Source of the DNA: DASQFQ01 sp963722815
GTDB lineage: Bacteria; Actinomycetota; Thermoleophilia; Solirubrobacterales; Solirubrobacteraceae
Length of the DNA stretch: 64,000 nucleotides
Reading direction: 5' to 3'
NCBI GenBank assembly: GCA_963722815.1
Contig: CAVROM010000009.1
Span: forward strand, 434,001-498,000
Shown here piece after piece: positions 31,769 to 40,537 of this stretch. Below the pieces are notes generated by a model. The model ran no database searches. It saw only the letters and a program-made list of their open reading frames with translations, and was not told the origin of the DNA. The position numbers were made by a program, and so were the translations under genes. Numbering within the stretch: the first letter of the stretch is position 1; each line of letters begins with the position of its first letter.

Positions 31769-32944
31769 TCATTGTGGCGGGGCCGCCAGCGCCGCCGCCA
31801 GCTGCGCCTCGCGGCCGGTCGCTCCGTCGAGCATCGCCGCGGTCGCGGCGTCGAGCCCACGGCCGATCGCGGGACCTTCGAGGCCGGCGGCCAGCAGGTC
31901 GTCGCCGGTGATGTCGAGCTTGGCGTGGCGGAGGTCGTCGAGCCAGCGCTTCGCCTGCTCGGGGGCGCCCAGCGCCCCGGCCAGCGCGACGGTCTCGGCC
32001 CCCTCGCGCCGCAGCAGCGCCCAGATCGCCGACGCGTCCTCCAGCCCGCCCAGCACCGGCGCGAGCGCCCGCGCGCGGGTGGCGGCGGCAGTCACCGTGT
32101 CGCGTTCGCGGGCGGGGAACTCGCAGGCGTCGAGGCGCCCGGCGAGGTCCGGGGCGGAGGCGTCGAAGCAGGTCGCGGCCAGCGCGACGAGGTCGGGGCG
32201 GCCGTCGGCGGGCGTCAGGCGCTGCGCGCGCTCGACGAGGTCGGGGTCGACGTTGAAGCCCGGCAGCATCCGCGGGCCGATGCCGAACGCCTCGAGCCCG
32301 CAGACCGCGGCCGGCTGCGGCTCCTCGAGCAGCAGCCGCAGCTCGTTGCCCAGCCTCGAGGGCGTGACCGTCGCCAGCGCGCCGCCCTCCACCGCCGCGA
32401 ACGCCAGCTCGCGCGTGGCCTGCTCGATCTGGAAGCGCAGCCGCGCCGCGTAGCGGACCAGCCGCAGCAGCCGCGTGGGGTCGTCGAGGAACGAACCGGC
32501 GTGCAGCACGCGCAGCCGCCGCGCCGCGAGGTCCTCGAGCGCGTGCGGCACCGCCTGCAGCTCCCCGTCCGCGAGCCGCACCGCGATCGCGTTGACGGTG
32601 AAGTCGCGGCGCGCGAGGTCCTCTGCGATCGGCGCGCCGAGCTCGACCTCCGGCAGCGCACCCGGCTGCTCGTAGCGCTCGCGCCGCGCGGCGGCGAGGT
32701 TGACGACGCCGCCCGAGGTCGCGGTGCCGAAGCGCTCGTGCAACAGCGGCTCCTCCCCCAGCCGCCGCGCCACCTCGGCGGCGTCGCCCTCCACCACCAG
32801 GTCGAGGTCGCGCGGGTCGCGGCCGAGCAGCGCGTCGCGCACGGCGCCGCCCACGATCCACACGCCCGGGACGTCTTCGAGGGCGTCGAAGAGCTCCCCC
32901 GCGCCGGGTACCTCCCGCAGTTGCTCGAGCAGGTCGTCGTTCAT
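31769..32944 (-). CDS. CCA tRNA nucleotidyltransferase / poly(A) polymerase family
   Basis: 391 residues from ATG 32944. Class II nucleotidyltransferase head: VWIVGGAVRDALLGRDPRDLDLVVEG (GGxxRD and the metal-binding D-x-D), RFGTATSGG, ARRDFTVNAIAVRL and the RNA-binding FLDDPTRLLRLVRYAARLRF. Probably adds or repairs the tRNA CCA end. The HD domain of long forms is absent. It is divergent from the propeller gene with 22 bases between start codons. Confidence 0.88.
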   Translation of the reverse strand: MNDDLLEQLREVPGAGELFDALEDVPGVWIVGGAVRDALLGRDPRDLDLVVEGDAAEVARRLGEEPLLHERFGTATSGGVVNLAAARRERYEQPGALPEVELGAPIAEDLARRDFTVNAIAVRLADGELQAVPHALEDLAARRLRVLHAGSFLDDPTRLLRLVRYAARLRFQIEQATRELAFAAVEGGALATVTPSRLGNELRLLLEEPQPAAVCGLEAFGIGPRMLPGFNVDPDLVERAQRLTPADGRPDLVALAATCFDASAPDLAGRLDACEFPARERDTVTAAATRARALAPVLGGLEDASAIWALLRREGAETVALAGALGAPEQAKRWLDDLRHAKLDITGDDLLAAGLEGPAIGRGLDAATAAMLDGATGREAQLAAALAAPPQ

Positions 32945-32966
32945 GTCCCAGCTACCATCGCACCCC

Positions 32967-34257
32967 ATGTCGCCGCCGGATAGTCCCCGGTCTCGGCGGC
33001 GGATCGTCATCTGGGTCGCGGTCGCGCTCGTGCTGCTGCTGGCCGCCGGTGCGGGCGCCTACGTCCTGCTCTCCGACGGCGACGTGTCCGACCCCAACGT
33101 CGAGTTCCGCGCCGAGCCGACCGAGACGCCGACTCCGGCGCCCACCAAGAAGGGCGCCGACACGTTCACCTGGCCGCTCTACGGCTACACGCAGACCCGC
33201 CGGCACTGGCTGCAGGCACCGAAGACGCTGGGGCCGCCGTTCCGCCAGCGGTGGTCGTGGAGCGCGCACTCACTGCTCGAGTTCACGCCCGCGATCGCCG
33301 AGGGAAAGCTGTTCGTGATCAAGAACAACGGCGCGCTGTTCGCGCTCGACAAGCGCACCGGAAAGCGCCGCTGGGCCAAGAACCTCGGGAAGCTCGCCGC
33401 CTCCTCGCCCGCCTACGCCGGCGGCCGCATCTACGCGACGATCCTCGTGCGCGACGGCTCCAAGAACGGGCGGGTGGCCGCGCTGCGGGCGAAGGACGGG
33501 AAGAGGCTGTGGACGAAGCCGCTGCCGAGCCGGACCGAGTCCTCGCCCGCTGCTCGTCGGCGGGCGCCTCTACTTCGGCTCCGAGGACGGGACGGTCTAC
33601 GCGCTGGACGCCAAGGACGGCAGCGTGAAGTGGACCTACAAGGCCAGCGGCGCGGTCAAAGGCGCGCTGGCGCTCTCCGACGGCAAGCTGTACTTCGGCG
33701 ACTACGCGGGGCGCGTCTACGCGATCCGGCTGAGCAACGGCAAGGAGGTGTGGAGCCAGAGCACCCACGGCGCGAAGTTCGGCACCGCCGCGGGCCAGTT
33801 CTACGCCTCGCCGGCCGTCGCCTACGGGCGCGTGTACATCGGAAACACCGACTCCAACGTCTACTCGTTCTCGGCGTCGTCGGGCAAGCTCGCATGGCGG
33901 ACGGGGACAGGCGGCTACGTCTACGCGTCGGCGGCGGTCGCGCAGGTGGAGGGCGGCAAGCCGACCGTCTACGTCGGCTCGTACGACGGCAACTTCTACG
34001 CCCTGAACGCCCGTAGCGGCAAGGTCCGCTGGAAGAAGAAGGCGCCCGGCCGGATCTCCGGCGCCGCCACGGTGGTCGGCGACATCGTCTACTTCGGCGA
34101 CCTGCAGTCGCGCACGACAACGGGCCTGAACGCGCGCACCGGCCGCAAGGTGTTCCGCTTCGGGCGCGGCGGCTTCAACCCGGTGGTGAGCGACGGCCGC
34201 AACCTCTACGTGGCCGGCTACGCGTCGCTCTCCCAGCTCACGCCGAAGGCTCCCTGA
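32967..34257 (+). CDS. Membrane-anchored PQQ-type beta-propeller protein, frame interrupted
   Basis: About 430 residues. A basic N terminus, one membrane helix (IVIWVAVALVLLLAAGAGAYVLL) and a Thr/Pro linker lead to an extracytoplasmic propeller. Repeats with the blade motif LFALDKRTGKRRW, VAALRAKDGKRLW, VYALDAKDGSVKW, VYAIRLSNGKEVW, VYSFSASSGKLAW and FYALNARSGKVRW are evident, BamB-like. The frame breaks near 33545, where one extra base separates TESSP from LVGGRLYFGSEDG. All blades are intact, so an artefactual base is likely. No catalytic residues can be assigned. Confidence 0.78.
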
Positions 34258-34999
34258 CGCTGACGCCCGCCTCGGCGAGGTGGCGCTTGAGCTCGGCCAC
34301 CGTGTACTGGCCATAGTGGAGGATCGAGGCGAGCAGGACGGCGTCGGCGCCGGCGCGGAAGGCGTCGACGAGGTGGCCGGGCTCGCCGGCGCCGCCCGAG
34401 GCGATCACCGGCACGTCGACCGCGCTCGAGATCGCGTGCAGCAGGTCGGTGTCGTAGCCGTCCTTGGTGCCGTCGCGGTCCATCGAGGTCAGCAGGATCT
34501 CCCCCGCCCCGCGCGACACGCCCTCGCGGGCCCAGCTCAGCGCGTCGATCCCGGTCGGCGTGCGGCCGCCGGCGACGTGGACCTCCCAGCCCGGGTCGGC
34601 GCGCTTGGCGTCGATCGCCAGCACCACGCACTGCGCGCCGAACACGTTGGCGAGCTCGTCGATCAGCTCCGGCCGCGCGACCGCCGCGGAGTTCACTGAG
34701 ACCTTGTCGGCCCCCGCGTCGAGCACGCCCTGGGCGTCGCCGGCCGAGCGGATGCCGCCGCCGATCGTGAACGGGACGAAGACCTCGTCGGCGGCGCGGC
34801 GCGCGAGCTCGGTGACGGTGTCGCGCTTGTCCGAGGTCGCGGTGATGTCGAGGAAGACGAGCTCGTCGGCGCCCTCGGCGTCGTAGAACGCCGCCAGCTC
34901 CACCGGATCGCCGGCGTCACGAATCTCCAGGAAGCGCGTCCCCTTGACGACGCGCCCGGCGTCGACGTCCATGCAGGGGATCACCCGCTTGTAGTGCAC
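34238..34999 (-). CDS. hisF: Imidazole glycerol phosphate synthase, cyclase subunit
   Basis: 253 residues from GTG. With HisH it makes IGP and AICAR. RVIPCMDVDAGRVVKGTRF contains the catalytic Asp; LVFLDITATSD, TIGGGIRSAGDA, DKVSVNSAAV, TGIDALSWA, GAGEILLTSMDRDGTKDGYD (second catalytic Asp) and VIASGGAGEPGH follow. Separated from hisA by two small membrane-protein genes. Its 3' end overlaps the convergent propeller gene by 20 bases. Confidence 0.95.
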   Translation of the reverse strand: MHYKRVIPCMDVDAGRVVKGTRFLEIRDAGDPVELAAFYDAEGADELVFLDITATSDKRDTVTELARRAADEVFVPFTIGGGIRSAGDAQGVLDAGADKVSVNSAAVARPELIDELANVFGAQCVVLAIDAKRADPGWEVHVAGGRTPTGIDALSWAREGVSRGAGEILLTSMDRDGTKDGYDTDLLHAISSAVDVPVIASGGAGEPGHLVDAFRAGADAVLLASILHYGQYTVAELKRHLAEAGVSVREPSA

Positions 35000-35435
35000 G
35001 CGCTCGAGGGTATTGCGCGGCGCCGATCCACAGGAGGACGAGCCCGGTCAGGAGGAAGAAGTCGGCCGGCGACCACGTCGAGCCGCGGTAGGGCACGCCG
35101 AGCGGGATGAAGTCCGTGACGCGGCCGAAGACCGCGAACTCGCCCATGTTGCCGAGCGCTCCGCCGACGATCACGCCGGCGCCGAGCGCGAGCAGGCGCG
35201 TGCGCGCGCAGGCGACGAGGATCACGGCCAGCACCGGTGGGGTGATGACGGCGTGCCACGGGCGATCGGTGTTGAGCACGAGCTGGTCGGGCCGCAGCTG
35301 GTCCAGCGCCCACGCCTTCGCCGCCCAGTCGACGTCTGCCAGCACGAGCGCCACCGCCGCGATGTAGAGGAGCCGGACGGGGAGCGAGAGCGGCATCGGC
35401 CCGGCAGCATCCCGGCCCACGCGGCGCGCGGTCAA
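34917..35435 (-). CDS. LspA-like membrane protein with altered catalytic site
   Basis: 172 residues with four helices, resembling signal peptidase II: VDWAAKAWALDQL, LVLNTDRPWHAV, VIVGGALGNMGEFAVFGRVTDFIPLG and WSPADFFLLTG. The canonical GN-L-x-D-R becomes GNMGEF, so the first catalytic Asp position carries Glu, while the second Asp (SPADFF) remains. A true lspA exists at 28209. Start TTG at 35435 overlaps the upstream TGA; ATG at 35396 is an alternative. The last 28 residues overlap hisF and look non-homologous, so a nearby indel is possible. Activity is uncertain. Confidence 0.6.
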   Translation of the reverse strand: MTARRVGRDAAGPMPLSLPVRLLYIAAVALVLADVDWAAKAWALDQLRPDQLVLNTDRPWHAVITPPVLAVILVACARTRLLALGAGVIVGGALGNMGEFAVFGRVTDFIPLGVPYRGSTWSPADFFLLTGLVLLWIGAAQYPRARALQAGDPLHGRRRRARRQGDALPGDS

Positions 35436-35751
35436 CCGTTCATCGGTCCAGCGCGCGGCGGATCGGGCGGCTGGCGGCGGACCCAGGCGGCGGTGAGGCG
35501 GCGCAGGGCATACGACCCGAGCACGGCGACCAGGATCGCCAGCGCCGCCCCGGCGGCCGCCGCCGGGATGCTGACGTCCTCGTCCGGACCCGTGACGAGG
35601 ACCTCGATCACCGCCACGATCGCCCAGAGAGCCTCGAAGACGGCCCAGGCCACGTAGGAGGCCACAGGCCGAGCAGGACCAGCAGGACGAGCTGCCGCCC
35701 TCGCGGCGGCGTCGTGATCCGACCCCTCCGCACCCACTCCCACAACCGCAT
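35432..35751 (-). CDS. Small membrane protein in the his operon, probable frameshift
   Basis: The ATG at 35751 overlaps the hisA stop (TGATG) and reads MRLWEWVRRGRITTPPRGRQ followed by a hydrophobic LVLLVLLGL. Near 35665 the frame must change to reach VASYVAWAVFEALWAIVAVIEVLV and AAAAGAALAILVAVLGSYALRRL. The sum is a protein of about 106 residues with three membrane helices. No family recognised. Its TGA overlaps the start of the LspA-like gene. Confidence 0.5.
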
Positions 35752-36527
35752 CAGCGCCGGTGGCGGGCGGTGCGGGGGCGGCTGTAGCCGTCGGCGGGGC
35801 GGGCGGAGTCGAGCGCGGCCTGGCCCTCGGCGACCGTGAAGCGGCCCTCGTAGAGCGCCTTGCCGACGATCACGCCGGCGAGGTTGACCTGGCGCAGCGC
35901 GGCGAGCGAGCTGAGGTGCTCGACGTCGCCGATCCCGCCGGAGTAGAGGAAGCGCCCGCGCACGGCCTCGGCGACCTCGCGGACGTCGTCCAGGTCCGGC
36001 CCCTCGAGCCGGCCGTCGCGGTCGACGTCGGTGTAGACGAAGCTCGACACGCCACGGTCACCGAGGCGGCGGATGGCGTCGCCGGCGGGCATCTGCGTGG
36101 TCTGGGTCCAGCCGGCGGTGGAGATGTGGCCGCCGCGGACGTCGACCGAGACGAGGACGCGCGGGCCGAACGCCTCGATCACCGCGTCGAGGAAGTCGAC
36201 GTCGCGGAAGGCGGCGGTGCCGATGATCACGCGCTCGGCGCCCGCCCGCAGCGCCTCTCGCACCGCCGGCAGGCTGCGCAGCCCGCCGCCGTACTGGACC
36301 GGCACGCCGGTCTCCTTGGCGATCCGCCGCAGGTGCCCGATCGAGCGCGGCTCGCCCGAGCGGGCGCCGTCGAGATCGACGACGTGGAGGAAGCGCGCGC
36401 CCGCGTCGACCCACGACTTGGCCGCCTCGACGGGGTCGTCGTGGTAGATCGTCCGATCCTCGAAGCGGCCCTCGACGAGCCGGACGGCCTTGCCGTCGAG
36501 GATGTCGATGGCGGGATAGAGGATCAC
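35751..36527 (-). CDS. hisA: ProFAR isomerase
   Basis: 258 residues. ILYPAIDILDGKAVRL holds the first catalytic Asp, then HVVDLDGARSG, VQYGGGLRS, RVIIGTAAF, VSVDVRGGHISTAGW, FVYTDVDRDGRLEGPDL (second catalytic Asp) and FLYSGGIGDVEHL. The barrel fold is related to HisF. GTG 36527 overlaps the hisH stop. Confidence 0.95.
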   Translation of the reverse strand: MILYPAIDILDGKAVRLVEGRFEDRTIYHDDPVEAAKSWVDAGARFLHVVDLDGARSGEPRSIGHLRRIAKETGVPVQYGGGLRSLPAVREALRAGAERVIIGTAAFRDVDFLDAVIEAFGPRVLVSVDVRGGHISTAGWTQTTQMPAGDAIRRLGDRGVSSFVYTDVDRDGRLEGPDLDDVREVAEAVRGRFLYSGGIGDVEHLSSLAALRQVNLAGVIVGKALYEGRFTVAEGQAALDSARPADGYSRPRTARHRR

Positions 36528-37120
36528 GGGACGAAGTTCGCGAGCAGCTGGAGGCCGTCGCGGCTGGACTTCTCGGGATGGAACTGGACCCCTGCCACGT
36601 TCTCGCGCTCGACGATCGAGGCGAAGCGCTCGCCGTACTCGCCCTCGCCGACGACATCCTCCTCGGAGGCGCGGCAGACGAAGCTGTGCACGTGGTAGAA
36701 GGCGGTGGCGTCGCCCAGGCCGCGCGTCAGGCCCGACGCGCGCCGCATCGCCACGCGGTTCCAGCCGATGTGGGGCACCTTCGGCGCCTCGAGCGCGGTC
36801 ACGTCGCCGGGCAGCAGGCCGAGCCCCTGCGCACCCTCGTGCTCGACCGAGCGCTCGAACAGCAGCTGCATGCCGAGGCAGATGCCGAGCACGGGCGTGC
36901 CGCCCTCCGCGCGCTCCCTGATGACCTCGTCGAGCCCGGCGGCGTTGAGGCGGCGCATCGCCTCGGGGAACGCTCCCACGCCCGGGACGACGACCGCGTC
37001 GGCGGCCCGGATCGCCTCGGGATCGGCGGTGCGGGCGACGGTCGCGCCCACGTGCTCGAGCGCCTTCTCGACCGAGCGCCGGTTGCCCATCCCGTAGTCG
37101 ACGAGCGCGACCGTGCTCAC
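36524..37120 (-). CDS. hisH: Imidazole glycerol phosphate synthase, glutaminase subunit
   Basis: 198 residues. Class I amidotransferase: VALVDYGMGNRRSVEKAL, VVPGVGAFPEAM, GTPVLGICLGMQLLFERS with nucleophile Cys, KVPHIGWNRV, FYHVHSF and VAGVQFHPEKSSRDGLQLL with the His and Glu of the triad. Feeds ammonia to HisF. GTG 37120 overlaps the hisB stop. Confidence 0.95.
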   Translation of the reverse strand: MSTVALVDYGMGNRRSVEKALEHVGATVARTADPEAIRAADAVVVPGVGAFPEAMRRLNAAGLDEVIRERAEGGTPVLGICLGMQLLFERSVEHEGAQGLGLLPGDVTALEAPKVPHIGWNRVAMRRASGLTRGLGDATAFYHVHSFVCRASEEDVVGEGEYGERFASIVERENVAGVQFHPEKSSRDGLQLLANFVP

Positions 37121-37711
37121 GTCAGCGTGCCCTTGGTCGACGGGATCCCGGGCTCCGAGGGATCGACCGCGACCGCGACCCGCAGCGCGCGGGCGAACGC
37201 CTTGAAGCAGGCCTCGATCATGTGGTGCGCGTTGGTGCCGGCCTGGAGCTCGAGATGGAGCGTCAGCCGGGCGGCGGAGGCGACGGCGCGGAAGAACTCC
37301 TCGGCCGCCTCGTGCTCGAAGCCGGCGATGTCCCCCGGCGGCAGCGTGAGGCCACCGTAGGCGCAGTACGGGCGGCCCGAGACGTCGATCGCGCACGACG
37401 CGCGGGCCTCGTCCATCGGGATCACGGCGTGGCCGTAGCGGGCGATGCCGTCGCGGTCGCCGAGCGCGCGGTCGAGCGCCTGGCCGAGCACGATCCCGGT
37501 GTCCTCGACCGTGTGGTGCGAGCCGGTATGGAGATCGCCGGTGACGTCGACGGTCGAGGTCGAGGCGGCCGTGGCGGGCGAGCAGGTCGAGCATGTGGTC
37601 GAGGAAGCCGACGCCGGTGCTGCGCGTGCCGGCGCCGCTGCCGTCGAGGCCGAGCGTGAGCGAGACGTCGGTCTCGCCCGTCTTGCGGGTGATCTCCGCC
37701 GAGCGCGTCAT
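37117..37711 (-). CDS. hisB: Imidazoleglycerol-phosphate dehydratase, frame interrupted
   Basis: About 197 residues when joined. N-terminal part MTRSAEITRKTGETDVSLTLGLDG and GVGFLDHMLDLLARHGRLDLD; C-terminal part VTGDLHTGSHHTVEDTGIVLGQAL, YGHAVIPMDEARASCAIDVSGRP, FFRAVASAARLTLHLELQAGTNAHHMIEACFKAFARAL. The two His-rich metal-binding motifs are intact. The frame changes near 37556. ATG 37711 overlaps the hisD stop. It is the monofunctional dehydratase, with no phosphatase domain. Essential for histidine synthesis, so the shift is probably an error. Confidence 0.9.
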
Positions 37712-38934
37712 TGGTCTGGATTCTCCAGTCTCGCCTCCATCGACGCGGCGTGGGCCTCGAAGCCCTCGGCCCGCGCGATCGCGGCGCCCGGCCCGGCGAG
37801 CTTTGCCGCGGCGTCCGCGGGGACGCGGACCTCGGCCATGCGGCGGCGGAAGTGGCGGACGTTGAGGCCGGAGGCGAAGCGCGCGGCGCCCTCGGTCGGG
37901 AGCGTGTGGTTGGAGCCCGCGACGTAGTCGCCGAACGCGGTGCCGGCGTGCGCGCCGACGAACAGGCAGCCGGCGCTGCGCACCCGCGGCGCGAGCGCCT
38001 CGGCCTCGGCGCCCATCAGTTGCAGGTGCTCGGGCGCGAGCGCCTCGGCGAACGCGAGCGCGGCGTCGAGGTTCTCGGCGTGGATGCCGACGCCGTCGTC
38101 CGGCAACAGCGCGGGATCGTCGCTGACCGCCACCACCAGGCTGTCCGGCCCGTGCTCGGCCTGGGCGCGGAGGTCGGCGGCAGCCCAGTCGGGACGATCG
38201 GTGAGGATCACGCACAGGTCGCTCGGCCCGGCGAAGCCGTCGATGCCGACGAGCCCGCTCACCTGCCGCTTGGCCTCCTGCACGTACAGGTTGCCGGGCC
38301 CGACGATCACGTCGACGCGGCGGATCGACTCGGTCCCGTACGCGAGCGCGGCGATCGCCTGCGCGCCGCCCATGGCATAGACCTCGTCGGCCTGGCACAG
38401 CGCCGCGGCGGCGTGGATCACGGGGTGCGAGGGCGCCACGACCACGAGCTCGTCGACGCCCGCGGCGCGCGCGGTCACCGCGCCCATCAGCACCGAGGAA
38501 GGATACGGCGCCCGGCCGCCGGGCGCGTAGACCGCCGCCCGCCGCACGGGCACGTCGCGCAGCCGCACGGACTGGCCCTGCTCGAGCGTCACCGCCGTGT
38601 CGGCCCCGAGCCCCGCCGCCGCGACCGCCTCGATGTTGGCCGCCGCGAGCTTGAGCGCCTGCCGAACCTCGGGGTCAAGGGCCTCCAGCGCCGCTTCCAG
38701 GCGGCCTGGGGGCACGAGGAAAGAGCCGCCGGAGGGGCCGCCGGCCGGCCCGCCCCCGTCTTCCGCCGCGCCGCCAAAGCGGTGCTCGTACTCCGCGACC
38801 GCGGCGTTCCCCCGCAGGCGCACGTCGTCCACGATCGCGGCGACCGCGTCGGCGACCGAGGCGGCCGCCGGGACCGTCGCGCGGACCTCGGCGGCGACCT
38901 CCGCGGCGTCGGCGACCATGCAGCTACGCCGCAT
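37708..38934 (-). CDS. hisD: Histidinol dehydrogenase
   Basis: About 408 residues. Oxidises histidinol to histidine with NAD in two steps. VRRAAVYAPGGRAPYPSSVLMGA, GAQAIAALAYGTESIRRVDVIVGPGNLYVQEAKRQV, GIDGFAGPSD, AEHGPDSLVVAV and LAPEHLQLMG (catalytic Glu-His) are seen, then AGSNHTLPTEGAARF. ATG 38934 overlaps hisG by 11 bases; ATG 38919 lies 4 bases after the hisG stop and is equally possible. Confidence 0.94.
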   Translation of the reverse strand: MRRSCMVADAAEVAAEVRATVPAAASVADAVAAIVDDVRLRGNAAVAEYEHRFGGAAEDGGGPAGGPSGGSFLVPPGRLEAALEALDPEVRQALKLAAANIEAVAAAGLGADTAVTLEQGQSVRLRDVPVRRAAVYAPGGRAPYPSSVLMGAVTARAAGVDELVVVAPSHPVIHAAAALCQADEVYAMGGAQAIAALAYGTESIRRVDVIVGPGNLYVQEAKRQVSGLVGIDGFAGPSDLCVILTDRPDWAAADLRAQAEHGPDSLVVAVSDDPALLPDDGVGIHAENLDAALAFAEALAPEHLQLMGAEAEALAPRVRSAGCLFVGAHAGTAFGDYVAGSNHTLPTEGAARFASGLNVRHFRRRMAEVRVPADAAAKLAGPGAAIARAEGFEAHAASMEARLENPDQ

Positions 38935-39559
38935 CGCGGATCCGCGCGAGCAGCTCGTCGATCTCGGTGGCCTTGAGCTTGTGCGCGACCGGGTTGGCGA
39001 TCAGACGGGCGGTCGAGGCCCACAGCTCCTCGCGCACGACCAGCCCGTTCTCGCGCAGCGTCGTGCCGGTCGCGGTGAGGTCGACGATCCCGTCCACCAG
39101 CCCGGTGAGGGGCGCGAGCTCGACCGAGCCCTTGACCTCCACGATCTCCGCCTGGCGCCCGGTGCGCTCGAAGTAGCGGGCGGCGATGCGCGGGTACTTC
39201 GTCGCGATCCGCATGACCCCGAGCCGGCGCAGGGCCTCGGCGGCCGGGTCGTCGCCCTCGACGGTCGCGAACACCATCACGCAGCGCCCATAGGCGAGAT
39301 CGGCGAGCTCGTAGACCTCGCGCTCGACCTGCTCGGCCAACACGTCCTTGCCGGTGATGCCGAGGTCGGCGGCGCCCGCCTCGACGTAGGTGGGCACGTC
39401 GGAGGGCCGCATCGTGACGATCCCGACCTCGGAGAAGAGCAGGCGGCGGTCGTTGTCCCGCACCACGGCGGTCTCGACCCCGAGCGTGTCCAGCAGGTCC
39501 AGCGTGTTCCGCATCAGCGCGCCGCGCGGCACGGCAAGGGTGAGCCCGTTCAGCCCCAT
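38924..39559 (-). CDS. hisG: ATP phosphoribosyltransferase, short form
   Basis: 211 residues. First step of histidine synthesis. LTLAVPRGALMRNTLDLL, DNDRRLLFSEVGIVTMRPSDVPTYVEAGAADLGITGKD, RIATKYPRIAARYF and VDLTATGTTLRENGL (PRPP loop region). The C-terminal histidine-binding domain of long forms is missing, consistent with a hisZ gene directly upstream. It overlaps hisZ by 10 bases. Confidence 0.94.
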   Translation of the reverse strand: MGLNGLTLAVPRGALMRNTLDLLDTLGVETAVVRDNDRRLLFSEVGIVTMRPSDVPTYVEAGAADLGITGKDVLAEQVEREVYELADLAYGRCVMVFATVEGDDPAAEALRRLGVMRIATKYPRIAARYFERTGRQAEIVEVKGSVELAPLTGLVDGIVDLTATGTTLRENGLVVREELWASTARLIANPVAHKLKATEIDELLARIRDAA

Positions 39560-40524
39560 CGTTCGCCGCGCTCCCCCTCGCCCACCAGCGCGATGTGCAG
39601 CCGCTCCACGTTCAGCGCCCACCCGCACGCCGGCAGCTCCCGCCCGAACCGGGCGAGCAGATCGTCGTAGCGCCCTCCCCCGCCCAGCGGGACGCCGACG
39701 GCGCCGTCGTAGACCTCGTAGATCGCGCCCGTGTAATAGCCCAGCGAGCGCGAGAGCCCGAGGTCGAAGATCACGCGCTCGCCCGCGCGCGGCGTCAGCC
39801 CCTCGTGCAGCGTCCGCAGCCGCCCGACCACCTCGGCAGCCGGCCCGCCGACGTCGAGCACCGAGGCGTCGCCGCGCAGCTGCGGCGTCCGCAGCAGCGC
39901 CTCCGACTCCGCCGAGCCCAGCCGCAGCGCCTCGATCTCGCGCTCCAGCCCGACGAAGTCGCGCGTCACGAGCTCGTGCAGCAGCGGGCCGCGCGCCGCG
40001 TCGGGCACGCCGACGGCGTCGAGCAGCGCCGGGTACAGCGAGGCGTCGCCGAGCCCGATCCGGTAGCCGTCGAGCCCGACCGCGTCGAGCACCTCGCACA
40101 GCAGCTCGAGCGCCTCGATCGTCCCCTCCGGCCCCGGCGCGCCGACGAGCTCGATGCCCGCCTGGAGCATCTCGCGCGCCTGCCCGCGCGACGGCCGCAC
40201 GCTCCGGTAGGCGTGGGCGAAGTAACAGAACCGCAGCGGCGGCGAGGACGACGCGTACCGCGTCGCCACCACCCGCGCGATCGGGATCGTCATGTCCGAG
40301 CGCAGCACGAGCACGTTGCCCTGCTCGTCGAACAGCCGGTATGCGGGCTCCGCCGCGGCGGCGTCGCCGCGCGCCAACGTGGTCTCGTACTCGAGCGCGG
40401 GCGTGGCCACCTCGCCGTAGCCGCGGGCGTCGAACACCGCCCGAACCGTCTCGGTGATCGCGCGCAGCTCGCGCATCTCGTCCGGCAGGACGTCGCGGGT
40501 CCCCGAGGGGATCGGGTCGATCAT
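39550..40524 (-). CDS. hisZ: ATP phosphoribosyltransferase regulatory subunit
   Basis: 324 residues, a paralogue of histidyl-tRNA synthetase without the anticodon domain. IPSGTRDVLPDEMRELRAITETVRAVF, LVLRSDMTIPIARVVATRY, CYFAHAYRS, REMLQAGIELVG and DLGLSRSLGYYTGAIYEVY with LGGGGRYDDLLARFG. It gives histidine feedback control to short HisG. First gene of the his run, 13 bases after murA ends. Confidence 0.9.
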   Translation of the reverse strand: MIDPIPSGTRDVLPDEMRELRAITETVRAVFDARGYGEVATPALEYETTLARGDAAAAEPAYRLFDEQGNVLVLRSDMTIPIARVVATRYASSSPPLRFCYFAHAYRSVRPSRGQAREMLQAGIELVGAPGPEGTIEALELLCEVLDAVGLDGYRIGLGDASLYPALLDAVGVPDAARGPLLHELVTRDFVGLEREIEALRLGSAESEALLRTPQLRGDASVLDVGGPAAEVVGRLRTLHEGLTPRAGERVIFDLGLSRSLGYYTGAIYEVYDGAVGVPLGGGGRYDDLLARFGRELPACGWALNVERLHIALVGEGERGERWG

Positions 40525-40537
40525 GGCGCCGAGGAGG

